Source of the DNA: Setaria digitata
Lineage: Eukaryota; Nematoda; Chromadorea; Rhabditida; Setariidae
Assembly: GCA_003640385.1 (NCBI GenBank)
Contig: RCAB01000015.1
Span: forward strand, 352,365-416,364
Reading direction: 5' to 3'
DNA length: 64,000 nucleotides
Below the pieces are notes generated by a model. That model did no database searches. It was not told the DNA's origin and saw only the letters and a list, made by a program, of their open reading frames with translations. The position numbers and the translations under genes are program-made. Within the stretch, counting starts at the first letter, position 1. Every line of letters begins with the position of its first letter. Shown here piece by piece: positions 40,201-52,683 of this stretch.

Positions 40201-43200
40201 CACCAGTGTATGATAATGGAATATGTACCATTTGGAGATTTGAAACATTATTTACAAAATCTTAGAAAACAAGTAAATTTTAATTAATTAATATCCAAGA
40301 AGACAGATATATTTTAATTGGTTACATGTCTTGGAAAAAAAACAGGTAAAAGCTCACTTTTTCTGTGCTTGCAACTAAATAATTATTTAATTGCAATATA
40401 ACTGTGTGCATATTTCGTATTCATACTTTTTGATATGAAGTATTATCATAATTATTAATTATAGTATAATCGCTTAATAGACATACTTTGAACTGAGCTA
40501 ATCATAATACTAATCAATTTTATAGCTTTAGCACCGTAAAAGATATACTTTACAATGATTTCAATGATAGCGTTATAGTTTGATAGAGCGATGGTAAACA
40601 TGAAATCATCATTTTACGGTCGAGATGCTCCAATTAGTCCATCATTACCACAATCGATGCATTCATCATTTCTTTCAAACTTGGATGATAATTTACCGCA
40701 TAACGAGTCGTATCATATGGATCCTGTCGAACTGCAAAATTTTGCGATACAAGTCGCTAATGGCATGGTATAAATATACGTATATATTTCATTACATTCT
40801 GAATTCTTATTTATATTCTAACATCATTAACAAGAAAATTTAAATTAATATTAACTTTCTATTTTTATTATTGCCCCATGTTTGGATGATTTTGATACTG
40901 ATAATACTAGGGATCTTTCGGAAAAAAATTTCATAATTTCTTGCTTTTGAATAAAAGGACCATCGTTAATATCAATATTTCAAAGTTTCCACAATTTCCA
41001 GGCACATATCGAATCACTGGGTATCGTTCATCGAGATTTAGCAGCTCGAAATATTTTAGTTGGCCGTGGAAATCAGTTAAAAATCAGTGATTTTGGTTTA
41101 TCACGACATGGTGTTTATGTGAAGACAAGCAAAGGTGTAATACCACTTCGATGGCTGTCCGTTGAAGCTATCCAACGAAATATTTATTCAACAAAGAGTG
41201 ATGTTTGGGTTTGTTTTTTGGCAATTATCAGAAAAACAAAGACAATTCATTCTATTTAATTATTTTATAATTTAAATTAATGTCATTACTGAATAAATAT
41301 TATGAACGCAAGGCTAATTGTATATATAGTTAAAGAAAGATTGAAAGAGTTACCATTTCGAAATTTAAATACTTTCATTAATTTCTCGTCGCATTTCGTA
41401 TTCCAAACGTCTTTGTGTGTCTATTAAGCCGAGCAATGGTTTATCATTTATCATTCATAGTATTGTGATAATTTTTCAGCAGTCAATCTCAACGATGCCT
41501 TTCACCAACAATCATTTAACCAACCGCTCTTTTTCCTCCCTCTCACATTTCATCCTCACAAACTAATGCTTTCTTAACTATAAATTCAATGAAATTCCAT
41601 TTCATTAAATTAAAGAACCAAAAAAAGAAAGAGAAAAATCACACCTTTCAATGCATCAATTATTTTATCTTTCATTCTCTCTTGTTTCTCAACTCTTACA
41701 ACACCTTTACATCAATTTATTACTTTTTCCATACCTTCCCAGTTGGTAAAAAATAGCCATTCATCCTAGTTCTATTTAACTACCTCTCTATTTTTCTCTT
41801 TTCTTCTGTTTGTGGGTATGTCCGTTGATCGGTCTCCTTGTCTGATTTGTTATATATATAATTTAAATTTAGCTTATATTTTACAATGGAAAAAAAATCA
41901 CCTAACTGTCTGAGGAAATAGAGAAGGATGGATTGAAATTAAAATGGATTAAGTGATAAAACACCAACGAATAACGGTTGTGATCTTATGATGATAAAGA
42001 AAATTACGACTAGATAATAAAGTGCAAGCGAAAAATGACCCAATAATGATAAATCATAATCAGATATGAAACGCCAAATAAAAATGGTAAATGATTTATC
42101 AGTAGTAGCCAAAATTTTAATTTATGTAATAAACAGCGGAGATAACTGAAAAAAAATGATATAAAATCGATAAATCTATAATTGATAAAAGTGATGGAAT
42201 TTGTGACCAAGTGATAAAATGTTAAACAGTCAATTATTGATAAGCGAAATGTTATTCAATTTTTTATTTATTTAATATAAGTTTGTTTACATTTTTGATT
42301 TAAGAATAATTAGCAAGTTTCAACCGATCAATTTATTTTCAAGAAAATAAAGTTTAGTTGAAAGAAAAAGAGATAAAAGAAAAACGGAAGTTCACTAAGC
42401 TCTTCAATATAAATAAATAATAATTATTTAGAAAATTTCCATTGAAATTTAAAAAAAGCAAAAAACAAGAGCAGGAGGTAAGTGAAATTTTTCCCTCGTT
42501 CCATTTTCATTGCTTCATAAAAATATTTTAATTAATTATTATTTTTTTCAGGCATACGGAGTTGTTTTATGGGAAATTTGTACTCTCGGTGGTTTCCCGT
42601 ATCCAACTGTTAGTGATAAGGATCTTCTCAAATATTTACTTCAGGGTAATCGATTAGAGAAGCCTGTATCATCAAGTAATGAAGTGTAAGATTTTCTTAA
42701 AATTATCTAATTTAATTATAATATAATACATATAAATGTTTAATACTGGAAAAAAAAAAACAAAAGAGGGGAGAAAGAAATTTATAAAATAATTATTAAA
42801 ATTATCTTGAAATAAATTTTATTCATTTAATTTAAACTCAAATTTAAAAAAGAAAAAGAAGTAAGTTGAATCTTTTTTTTCATTTCAAAGTAGTAAATTT
42901 AAAAATGAAATTTTCAATTTAGATATGATGTAATGATACAATGCTGGTCACACAATGCTAACGATCGGCCATCATTTGCTTATCTTTGCGAACATCTGAA
43001 CGATTTAAACAGCCAGCAGTGTCCGTATGTCGAATTTGTTCCCGGTGAAATTTTACCACCACCTGGTTCGTTACATTTTCGAGTGTTTTCATCAAAAATT
43101 TCGATTTGAATTACTTAGCTAGAAAAGACGAAAGAAAGTTAGATCGAAAATGATGAATTGTGCAGGACAACCTTCGATAATTTCTTTCCATTTATGAATT

Positions 43201-43859
43201 ATCAAAATATAAAAAGTTTGAAATTGATGTGATTAAATTTTGCATATTAATTGATGAAATGAACATAGGTATACAAAAAAGAACAAAGGTGTTGCCTGAT
43301 GAAAGTATCTAAGTATTATCATAATCAATTATTGTATTTCAATACATTTGAGAATGATCGCGAAGCTTTATTTATTATGAAATTTGATAGCTTTGAAGTG
43401 TTTCATTTAAACATTACTAAAATGTGAATTTTCGAGTCAAAATAAATCATTCTATGCTTTAATTGCTAAAACAAATATGCAAAAAAGATAATATTTGATA
43501 AAAAATTATTTTTGATAATTATTACATCATGATCCTACATATAAGAATTATTTAAATATCAAATATTTAACAATATTTGATGGAAATTATGACATGATAA
43601 GAGATCTTCATTTGCTGCGATAAATATTAATGAGTGAAAATTTCTCAACAAGCTGCTATCACCGTATTTAACACTTGCTGGAAAAACTTATTATATCATA
43701 ATCACTTCATTATCATATCATAATTGCTTATTGTTCAATATTTATTGAGCAAAACAAATTTCAGATGGCTACTGTGAACTAATTGGAAGACCTATGACAC
43801 ATGCCGATCCATCCACAATTGCTGATCCGGATGCAACGGAAGTTATTGGTGAAAGTTGA
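33321..43859 (+). CDS. Receptor tyrosine kinase with FN3-like ectodomain
   Basis: Sixteen exons join in phase: 33321-33501, 33881-33979, 35113-35207, 36420-36600, 36845-36983, 37071-37161, 37420-37585, 38200-38467, 38823-38935, 39352-39497, 40147-40272, 40579-40767, 41002-41208, 42552-42685, 42923-43065 and 43765-43859 (790 residues). A signal peptide (1-20) is followed by C27-x3-C31-x11-C43-x3-C47, two beta-rich FN3-like regions (about 65-185 and 186-315), a membrane span (about 356-382) and the kinase. Kinase landmarks are GQGAFGTV (about 443-450), VAVK (Lys470), a helix-C Glu (483 or 487), HRDLAARN (608-615), DFG (628-630), RWLSVEAI in place of the usual APE, SDVWAYGVVLWE and DRPSF. The LAARN and RW motifs mark a receptor-type tyrosine kinase. 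An insert of about 45 residues lies before helix E. The ortholog is unresolved; nematode HIR-1-like receptors are one candidate to compare. A poly(A) signal AATAAA lies at 44298-44303. Confidence 0.93.
37202..37258 (+). repeat. AAT trinucleotide microsatellite
   Basis: About 18 uninterrupted AAT units within the receptor kinase intron between the exons ending at 37161 and starting at 37420. The period of three keeps a poly-Asn frame open, which is an artefact of the repeat. Confidence 0.95.
37797..37880. repeat. AT dinucleotide microsatellite
   Basis: An imperfect (AT)n block of about 84 bases with a few interruptions (TTGTAT, TATGTA), in the receptor kinase intron before the membrane-span exon. 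Self-complementary, so it can form cruciform or hairpin structures. Confidence 0.95.
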
Positions 43860-45570
43860 CACATTTCTTTCTTTCTTATTTTTCTTCTCTCTCTCTTTTC
43901 CTTTCTTAGTTCCTCCTTCTGTTTTTTATTTTCTACATGAATAGTTAATTTTATTTTCATTTTTACTGTTTTAAATTTTTGTTTGTAAACATATTGCATC
44001 CGTGAAATATTAAAAATTCGTTGAATTTAAATGCATAATTTTCTCCTTTCTTTTTTCTTCATATTTAAAATTGAGAAAAAAGCAAAAGTGCAAATGCCAT
44101 GCAATCATTGCTTATTTAACTTTTCAAAATTAGAACTTTCCCTTCTGTTTTCTTTCCCTCGATAACAAATTTAAAACATTCATTGATAATTTGAAACATA
44201 TTAAACTAATCGCGAATGTCGATGTTATCACATAATTAGTACCTGTTGTTATTTTACTCAGCTAATTGGAAGTCATTTATCACTGTATTGTTGTTGTAAT
44301 AAAACATTTTATAAATATCACTGCTTTCAAATTTCGCCTTTTTTAGTTTCATTTTATTTTAAAAGTTTGTATATTTAATAGAAAAAAGAAAAAAGCTGAT
44401 GTACGTAGAGTTTTTGTGCCATAATTACAGAAAACTAAAATTGGTATTACCAAATTTTGTTACATTGCTAGGAAAATCATTTCATTAACAATATTTCAAA
44501 TTTTGAAGTCCTGTATAATGTATTGCTCGTCATTAATCGATCCATCCTTTTATTTTTAAAATAAGTTCATTTCATTTCTATCAATTTAAATTTGAAAATT
44601 AAATCAATGAAAAATCAAAGCATCAAAGTAATGCAAATAATAAAATGAAAGATTTTCGTTTTTTAATTTTCTTAAACGATATTTGCAGGTGTAATTATCG
44701 TAATATTAATTATGAACCTAAGTTTTGAACTATTTGGGAGAAACAAATTAGTTTTCGAAAAGTATTTGCAGGTGAAAATTGTAAAATAAAATAATATTAG
44801 AATGAAATGATCCAGTTTTAGATTTACACAAATGATCTTAACAATTTTATATTTCTTTCTCTCATTGCTTCATTTCAAAGGCCTTCTGTTTTCTTCCTTA
44901 TGATACATCTCAATTTCTTTTTTTTTAAAAAAAAGTCATTCAATCAAATTTTGTAATTAAAATACTATGCAACAGCGATAGGAACGGAATTTGAGCTTTT
45001 CAGTTAACAGGATGATTGATGATATATTCTCGATTTTTTCAATCTAATCACTCGAAAACCATCATTCATGCTCTTTTTTTGCCTCTTTGTTCCTTGCCGT
45101 TATCACCATCCTTTCTTTTTTTAAACGATACTTCGATGTTATAGGAGTGAGCTTCGTTCAATTCCGTTCCTAATTAATTAAGAATCATATTGCAATTTGT
45201 TCAGAGTTGCCAAAACTTTTGATTTTATTTTTTGAAAATTATTGTTTGAGGCTTTTATCCATGTAATAAAATCAAACTTCTTTAAACATTATTCGCCTTA
45301 TTAGTAAAAATGGAAAGGCATTTTGAACAGCTAAAATTATTGCAAATGTCAGAGGTCAGTCACTCATTAAAGAATTTTCCATTTGATTTGCGAACTTTAA
45401 ATTATAATAAATGGATATGGAAGAATGCATACTATCGGCTATCATTGTGTCCAAAATTTCTTTTCATTATCTTTTTGATCTAGCCGCTCTTTTATCTTAT
45501 CACTTCCACCGTTAAATGCCCTATATTCAATTCATTAATTCATATATATATATAATTATTCTTTGAGGCT
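43860..45570. other. 3' flank of the receptor kinase and AT-rich spacer
   Basis: It contains the kinase 3' UTR with the AATAAA at 44298-44303. The rest is AT-rich with poly-T tracts. I see no coding exon or RNA gene. Confidence 0.45.
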
Positions 45571-45581
45571 TCTGTGGATGC
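45571..45581 (-). repeat. Isolated inverted piece of the 24-bp repeat
   Basis: TCTGTGGATGC here is the reverse complement of GCATCCACAGA, the core of the A-type repeat unit found in the array that begins 36 bases later. It is separated from the array by AT-rich sequence containing TATATA runs, so the two could pair into a hairpin. Confidence 0.6.
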
Positions 45582-45616
45582 TATATATATAGATGCTATA
45601 TGTATATATATATATC

Positions 45617-46168
45617 ATTGCAGCATCCGCAGATTCCTTCATTGCAGCATCCACAGATTCCTTCATTGCAGCATCCACAGATTCCTTCATTGCAGCATCC
45701 GCAGATTCCTTCATTGCAGCATCCGCAGATTCCTTCATTGCAGCATCCACAGATTCCTTCATTGCAGCATCCACAGATTCCTTCATTGCAGCATCCGCAG
45801 ATTCCTTCATTGCAGCATCCGCAGATTCCTTCATTGCAGCATCCACAGATTCCTTCATTGCAGCATCCACAGATTCCTTCATTGCAGCATCCGCAGATTC
45901 CTTCATTGCAGCATCCGCAGATTCCTTCATTGCAGCATCCACAGATTCCTTCATTGCAGCATCCACAGATTCCTTCATTGCAGCATCCGCAGATTCCTTC
46001 ATTGCAGCATCCGCAGATTCCTTCATTGCAGCATCCACAGATTCCTTCATTGCAGCATCCACAGATTCCTTCATTGCAGCATCCGCAGATTCCTTCATTG
46101 CAGCATCCGCAGATTCCTTCATTGCAGCATCCACAGATTCCTTCATTGCAGCATCCACAGATTCCTTC
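45617..46168 (+). repeat. 24-bp tandem array with four-unit higher-order pattern
   Basis: Twenty-three head-to-tail 24-bp units beginning ATTGCAGCATCC, then GCAGATTCCTTC (G type) or ACAGATTCCTTC (A type). The types differ at one base and run G A A G G A A G G A A G G A A G G A A G G A A, a strict 96-bp super-period of two A then two G units. No other substitution was seen. A partial unit (ATTGCAGA) closes the array. Because 24 is a multiple of three and the unit lacks stops in five frames, long open frames of about 200 codons appear on both strands. I regard them as artefacts: they have no splice context, no signal peptide and no homolog. Confidence 0.95.
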
Positions 46169-46175
46169 ATTGCAG

Positions 46176-48654
46176 ACGAAGAAACTCTGATAGACAGTGT
46201 TATTCATAACAGTTTCCAAGAAATATATTATATAAATAGAAAAAGAAATATGTGTAAATAGATGTCACATTGTATTATCGCATAAAAGGAAAGCTCTCTG
46301 TACATTTTTGGATAAATTAATTATTTGTGACTCACTGCAGAGGCCTTCTCATCAGCTTCTCATTTTCTTAACCTTCAATGAAAGCTTGCCAAGAAATAGT
46401 TTCATTTCTTTCTATTTATGAAAATCATCTTTATTTAAATTAACAAAGTTGTAAATTAAAAAGAATGAATGTTTTAGCACATTTTTTTACTTATTTTTTC
46501 AAACTTCTTTGTAAATTAACTAAAGTAGTTAGGACATTCTTCTAACGCTTGTTTTTTCAGATTTCAATTTTGAATAGGTCGAAGTTTTTTCACATCATTA
46601 TTTAAATTTCAAGCTTCACTATCAGTTTTGCAAGCTGTTAGCGCATTGCTGAAAATTATTTCAAGCTAATAATTGCTATACATAATTAAAATATATTTTA
46701 TATAGCTGGAATATAGAATTTTGGATTTATTAAATTTGATCTTCCGGTAATTTTGCTCTTTCACTATATAATTTAATTAGGTTGGAATAAATCCATTATT
46801 ATAATTGTAGGCACACTTTAGTGGCAAGTAAAAATTGTTTTTTTTTTTTCATCGAAATATTTCGAAAATATTTTGAAACACTTAGAACATTCTTTTTTTA
46901 AAATTGAATTTTTGAAATTTCATTTGATCCTTTAACTTGTTATTCTGTGCGGTAAATACATTTAATTCAAAATTCAATTATTCAAAAGATGTAAGACGAA
47001 TAACTTTATGCATAATCACAAGGTGACGACTAGTTCTCAAAAAGAACAAATGCGAAAGAATAAAACAATTTGCAAATAATTAGTTCTTCCTAATAAAAAT
47101 TTTTTCTTTTTTTTAATATTTACTTTTATTTTAACGATAAAATTGAAATGGATTTTTTATGGCACTTTCATTTTGTTTAATTATTCAACACACACTTGCA
47201 AAATTATCCGAAATAATTCATTTCATAAATAATTAATTTTGTTGTTGATTTGCTCAGTTTGCTAATTTTTTTTCCACTTTTTCACGCTTCACAGAATTAT
47301 TCAAAATAAAAACCATTAAAAGATGGATAAGTAATTATATTTACACATGTTTTATTCTTTATCTGTAAAGCTTACATATATGAAGTTGTTTATTTCGAAT
47401 TGATCAGTGAAATGAAGCAAACAAACAGAAATTCATTTTTTTTTTTTTTAAATTTAAGAGAAAAAACCAGAACTTTTTGAGTCCAAATATTGCAAGACAT
47501 ATTCATCTTTGTTGGTATACAGTAAATGGAATAATAACGTTTGATTATGAATGTGAAACAATTTGTTAGCCTTCTTTTTTAACCTTCAAAATACAAATTC
47601 AATTTATTTCAGAATTTTTTGTTCTTCCTTTTTTTTTTCAAAATTCAAGGACAGAAAAAAAATGAGTTTTAATGACTCAAATAACTCGTTCTTCTTTTTC
47701 TGTCCTAACTGTAATAAAAGTTATTTTTCTACAGAAAATTTATAAATTGCCATTTTTTTCTCCAAGTTTCTACAAACACCTCAGGACATCCCAATTAACA
47801 ATTATCCAATTACTTAATTATTTACTAGTTTGAATACTGCATATGCTATGCTAATGTATATGACATGTGAAATGATGCAAGCATCACTAACTTTCAAATT
47901 ACAAATTTTTTCCTTCACATGTAATGATACAATTCCTTTCAGTTATTATTGCGATTTTCTGATATTGAATTTAATTATCAATTTCGGTGATACAATGAAA
48001 TTTTTACTGTTCGTTAGAAAATTGAACCGCAAAATTAAATCTTTCACCGAATATTGAGTTGCTGAGACGTTAGAGCTGTGCTACTGAAAAATTGAAACTG
48101 AATTTACTGAACGCTTGAAATTGCACTACTCAATGTTTTAATAATTATATGAATATGAAATTAAAGCCACCATTTCTTTATACGTATAAAAATTTCTAAC
48201 ACAGATGATGTTTGATTGTTTCGATGCAATGAATAGCTGAAAAAGATCTAATTTTTTCGGTTGAAGTTCTAAAATGCGATGGAGGTGATTAATTTTCCAA
48301 AACTTATCTTTTTCGATTTTGCTTTTTTCTTTCCTTACCCCTTTATTTAATGCTGGAATTAAAAGTGAATTTCAAGTTCTAAAATTCATTTTTTTTTTGA
48401 AGATGTTGTTAAAATAATCATGGAAGAAATGAAGGAAATAAGAAAAAATTATTAGTTCCATGACAATAAACTTTTTTTTTTCAATAAATAAGCCGTTCAT
48501 TTATTTGCTTTATGTAACTAGCAGTAATAATCGACTCCCTCTTATTTCTACCTTCCTGAAACCCAATAACTACTTCAAACTCTTTTAATGTCATCCTAAA
48601 ATGAGCAAATTACAAATATTGCATGCGATCAAATACACACCCACCGCTATTAAC
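46176..48654. other. AT-rich spacer without recognisable genes
   Basis: Poly-T/poly-A tracts and short open frames rich in Phe, Leu, Asn and Lys. No splice-linked exon set, RNA gene or transposon ends were seen. Confidence 0.4.
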
Positions 48655-48673
48655 AGATTCTTTGCTATTACAA

Positions 48674-48854
48674 GATTCTCCATCACTATCAGATTCGTCG
48701 TGATTCCTTTTATTACAAGATTCTTTATCACCATCAGATTCATCCTGATTCCCTTTGTTACAAGATTCTCCATCACCATCAGATTCGTCATGATTCCGTT
48801 TGTTACAAGATTCTCCATCACCATGAGATTCTTCGTGATTCCTTGTTATTCCAA
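48674..48854. repeat. 45-bp imperfect minisatellite, antisense acidic frame
   Basis: Four imperfect 45-bp units start at 48674, 48719, 48764 and 48809 (the last has one extra base), with partial units on both sides. Each plus-strand unit begins GATTCTCCATCAC or a variant and ends TTACAA. On the minus strand a 102-codon open frame (48610-48918) reads them as 15-residue repeats of the type NHDESDGDGESCNKR. Units differ at several positions while the frame stays open. It may be a degenerate coding repeat or an AT-region minisatellite with a chance frame; no neighbouring exon was identified. Confidence 0.8.
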
Positions 48855-48859
48855 GATTC

Positions 48860-51742
48860 CTCATTGTAGATAGGCTTCTTGTTATTCTCAGATCTCCTCC
48901 TACTATCATTACTATCAAATCCTTTGTTTTTTATCAGATTCATCCGTGAGCTTTCTAGTTTTCAACACATTTCAAACTGCTATTTGCATTATTATCATAT
49001 ATCCTTGTCACCACCAGATTTTCCATTCACACTTTCACATAAATTAAGAAATTTGACGAATAGACGCTTTCATATTATCCACTTCTCTTTAATTAATTGC
49101 TCAAATTTATTCAGTGATATTAAAATTTTTCAAATTTCGTTGTCTTTTTTGCAGCCAATTCTTTTAGCAAGCCTAATTTTGTTGTCCAAAATAAATGGAA
49201 GTTTGTTTTAATTTATTATTTCTCTTACTTATTTAAATCCAAGCCATTCTTTACAACTGTTGCCTTTTCTCGACACGGAAGTGGCAGTAGCTTATGCTGA
49301 CCATTGTGTAAGATTCAATTTTTGCTATCAATATCAATATAATGCCATTTTTATAATAGAATTAAGATCTCTCCAACCATTTAATCCAATCGTTCATTAT
49401 TTTTAAGCTCTTTTAATCATTTCTAATCCATTTCTGCTATGTCTATACAAGTATATAATGAAATTGAAATATTTCTATGTAAACAAATATTCTCAATCGT
49501 AAAATCGTTCAAGCAGACCAAATTTTTTGCTTTTTCTTCTCTTCTTTTTTGGAAAACTTTATAAATTATGAAATTATTGATTCACATTTTTGTTGTTTGT
49601 TATTTTCAAATATTGAATTTTTCGAATAATAATTAAGCACTAAGTTGTAGGAATATAAGCAAAAATGAATTATATCAATATATGAATATTTCTAATTGAT
49701 TATTTACTAGTGAAAATGTTTCGAAAAATTCTGATAGAAAAGGTATTGAACTTAGAATCTCAGCCCTCAATTCTCAGCTGGATTTTTACTAATAATATTT
49801 TTCCAGTTGCCTTTTTCAGTTGAAATTTTCCGAAAATGTTAATACAAAAAGCAATTAACGTTAGAAATGATTAACATCCATTTGTTACTTGTTTCGAAAT
49901 AATTTAATATCGATTCGATAATTATTTCTAAAACTTAGTGAATATAATATATCAAGCGTTCATATTTAATGTTCATTCATCGAATATTGTACTTCAATTA
50001 TTGCACCAAAGTTTTTATTTGGATTGTCCTCGCTCTTAATTGAATTTTTGAAATTATTACTTAAGGGCTTCATTTTTGAAACTTTAATAGGCTAAAATTT
50101 AATAGCTAATCTAAGTAAAAACTTAGGGCATAAAATATCAATCATAGAATCTTAAAGAAAAGTCGCTGGAAAATCTCGGCACCGCGGAAGATGCCTCACT
50201 CTGAGACCTAAGCGGCCTATCATAACGATAGATCAATCTAATTCATTTATCTGATTGTTTATCATATCTCACGAAAGGAAGTAAGCTAGTATCTTAGTTA
50301 GCAAATATGTTAAAAGGGATGGATTAAGCAATTAAACAAGAAAAACTGAACTAAACAGGACAACTTGTAAATTCATTTTGTTCTTGTAAAACTGCGAAAA
50401 TTTCTTAAAATTATAAATTTTGTCGTTAAAATACCAAACAATTTTTCCCATTATTTTAGTTATGAACTTTTCCAATAATCATAGTTAAAAATTTATTTAA
50501 CAATTTTTTTTTCTATTAATATTTCGCACATGCCTTTTTGTTCGATTTTCGCTAATCATTCGAGCAATTAAACATCACATTACTTTTATTCAAATAATGT
50601 CTTGTTCAAGTTGACAATATAATGTAGTCGCACATTTTGTCTTATATTACTATTAGATTTCGTACATTTCAAGTTCAAAAATTTCTGATCTTGAAAAATG
50701 AAAGGAATTTTTGAAGGTGATGGTGAAAAAGGGAAAAAAATTTCTTTTCAGTCTCAAAGAATTGAAAGACCGTAATACTCATTTGCTTTAAACCGTAAAT
50801 TTTTGATGTATTCATATAAATAAAATTATTTTGATGATTTAATTTTTGAACAACAACTGATGTTCAATTTGCTTTAGGAAGTTAGTAAAAATTAAACTTT
50901 CTAATATTATATTTTACCTTAAGTACTGTAAGTTATAAAAACTTGAAAATGCTTTTGGTTTTTTTTTCGCCTCTTCAGCAAACAATAAGTAATAAGAAGA
51001 GAAAAGAGATCAGCTATCAAAAAATTAATGAAATTTTCTTGATTTTACAAATCTGTCAAACTTTCGAATAAATTTATTATAATTTTTTTTTTTTAATGTG
51101 TGGTTGTATAAAGAATGTGGTCTTTTGACATCATTTATGCATGGAATTTTTGCAAAAGTTAAGAAAAAAGTAATTTATAATATTATCTACCAGTTATGTT
51201 TAAAAAAAAAAAATGTATTATTTGCTTTCAAAACCTTGAACTATAAGATTTGAAAAGTACTTTCTCTACAAAAAAAATAAAAAAAAAAGTAAACTTTATA
51301 ATTAAAATATATTTGAAATATTCATCCCTGCTTTAGCGTTCGATAGATTTCAAGTTTTCGTGATAAACCATCAGATAGTTATTAGAACAAATAATAAAGG
51401 AAACTTTACATATCTGTTACAACAAAAAGTTCGAAATAACGAACGGCTGCAAAGAGGTCAATTTTCATTTCCTCTGCTACTTGTAGTATCTTAAAGGTAG
51501 CTTCCGTTTATTTTTGTATTAATCATTGCTTGCTTAAAAAAATGATTCAAATTCCATTCAGTTAATTCGGCTGAAATTAATTATGACTGATTGATTCTTC
51601 TAATAACTTCAGTGCAAAAAAACAAAAAATGAGCTTTAGTTGCTAAAATTCTCTTTTATACCATTTCTTTCACCTTTCGTCTGGGATCACTTTAGCATTC
51701 ATTTTTTGTTTCCACTTGCATATCTTTCCGTAGGTTGCAGTA
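48860..51742. other. AT-rich spacer without recognisable genes
   Basis: No convincing exon. A short patch at 50165-50230 is clearly richer in G and C than its surroundings (it contains CGGCACCGCGGAAG and CTAAGCGGCC) but I recognise no RNA gene or coding sequence in it. Confidence 0.4.
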
Positions 51743-51910
51743 ATGAGTTACAGACTAATTACTTGGCCTGTGAATGGTGAAGACTTAGACTTGGCTATAC
51801 TTTTTATGATTACGCTTACTTTTAGTGGCCTAAAGCTAATAAAAAAAAAGTATCGCAAATTAGAGTTATATTGTGTACAGAATGTTCTGTCGTTTCAGTT
51901 ATGCAAATAA
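51743..51910 (+). other. Possible 5' exon or small ORF, one membrane span
   Basis: A 55-codon open frame starting MSYRLITWPVNGEDLDLAIL and continuing with a hydrophobic stretch FMITLTFSGL. Acceptor-like sequences (TTTCCGTAG, then GTTGCAG) sit just before the ATG, as expected for a trans-spliced first exon. A phase-0 donor (TGT|GTACAG) would allow joining to the downstream membrane-protein gene at its GTTACAG acceptor (52820). This is one alternative 5' structure for that gene, not established. Confidence 0.25.
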
Positions 51911-52683
51911 ACTTCGTCTTTTTATAAATTCGGTTCTTTTTTTTTTACTACAGTGTCATTCATCTGTGGATTCTAACTGATTAATTGTAGTTTTTTCCGG
52001 AATTCAGATGCTTCTTCATATATAAAATAGATTCGGATACTGTTTATTTCTGTTTTATATTTCAGAGAAGCTAATCGTTTTCGAAATTTTGTGAGAAACT
52101 ATAAATATCCGAGAAGAAAGGAAAAATAAAAATTCACTTCATCCGGTCGGCTTGTTTTTGATCTCAAACTAACTAAACATTGGTTACTGTTTTTCTCGAC
52201 AAATGAAAACAAAGCAACGAAGCGTGTAAAAATAAACAAATTTATTTCATTTATGCAATTTACACACATAACAAAAAGCTTTTAGTGAGAATGTAGATTG
52301 TTGAAGTGCAGCCATAAAGGTGGAAAAAGTTTGATTATTAATGGATTTCGCCAGAGGAAACGAAGAATGGTTTGCTAATAATATAAATGATGATAATATT
52401 AACACTACCTCATCGTTTTTACTATTGCTACTACTACTGCGACTATCACCATCATCATCAATGCAGTTATCATTTTTATCATCCGTCAGTAATGCTATCT
52501 TTATGATCATCACTCTCATTATCACTATCAAATGAAACAATTCGTTAAAATTACCGACCAGTACACTTATTTCTTCAATTTCTGCATATACAATAAGGTT
52601 TGTGTGAACTATTAACGGAAAGGTAACATTCTCATTTCATTTAAATTTCCATAATTTCCTTTACTACTGAGACTGTTAACACA

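Noticed and set aside
45574..46219. Five overlapping frames of 196-222 codons, apparently the longest proteins in the window
   Set aside because: They are produced by the 24-bp tandem repeat, which has no stops in five frames; there is no splice, signal or homology support.
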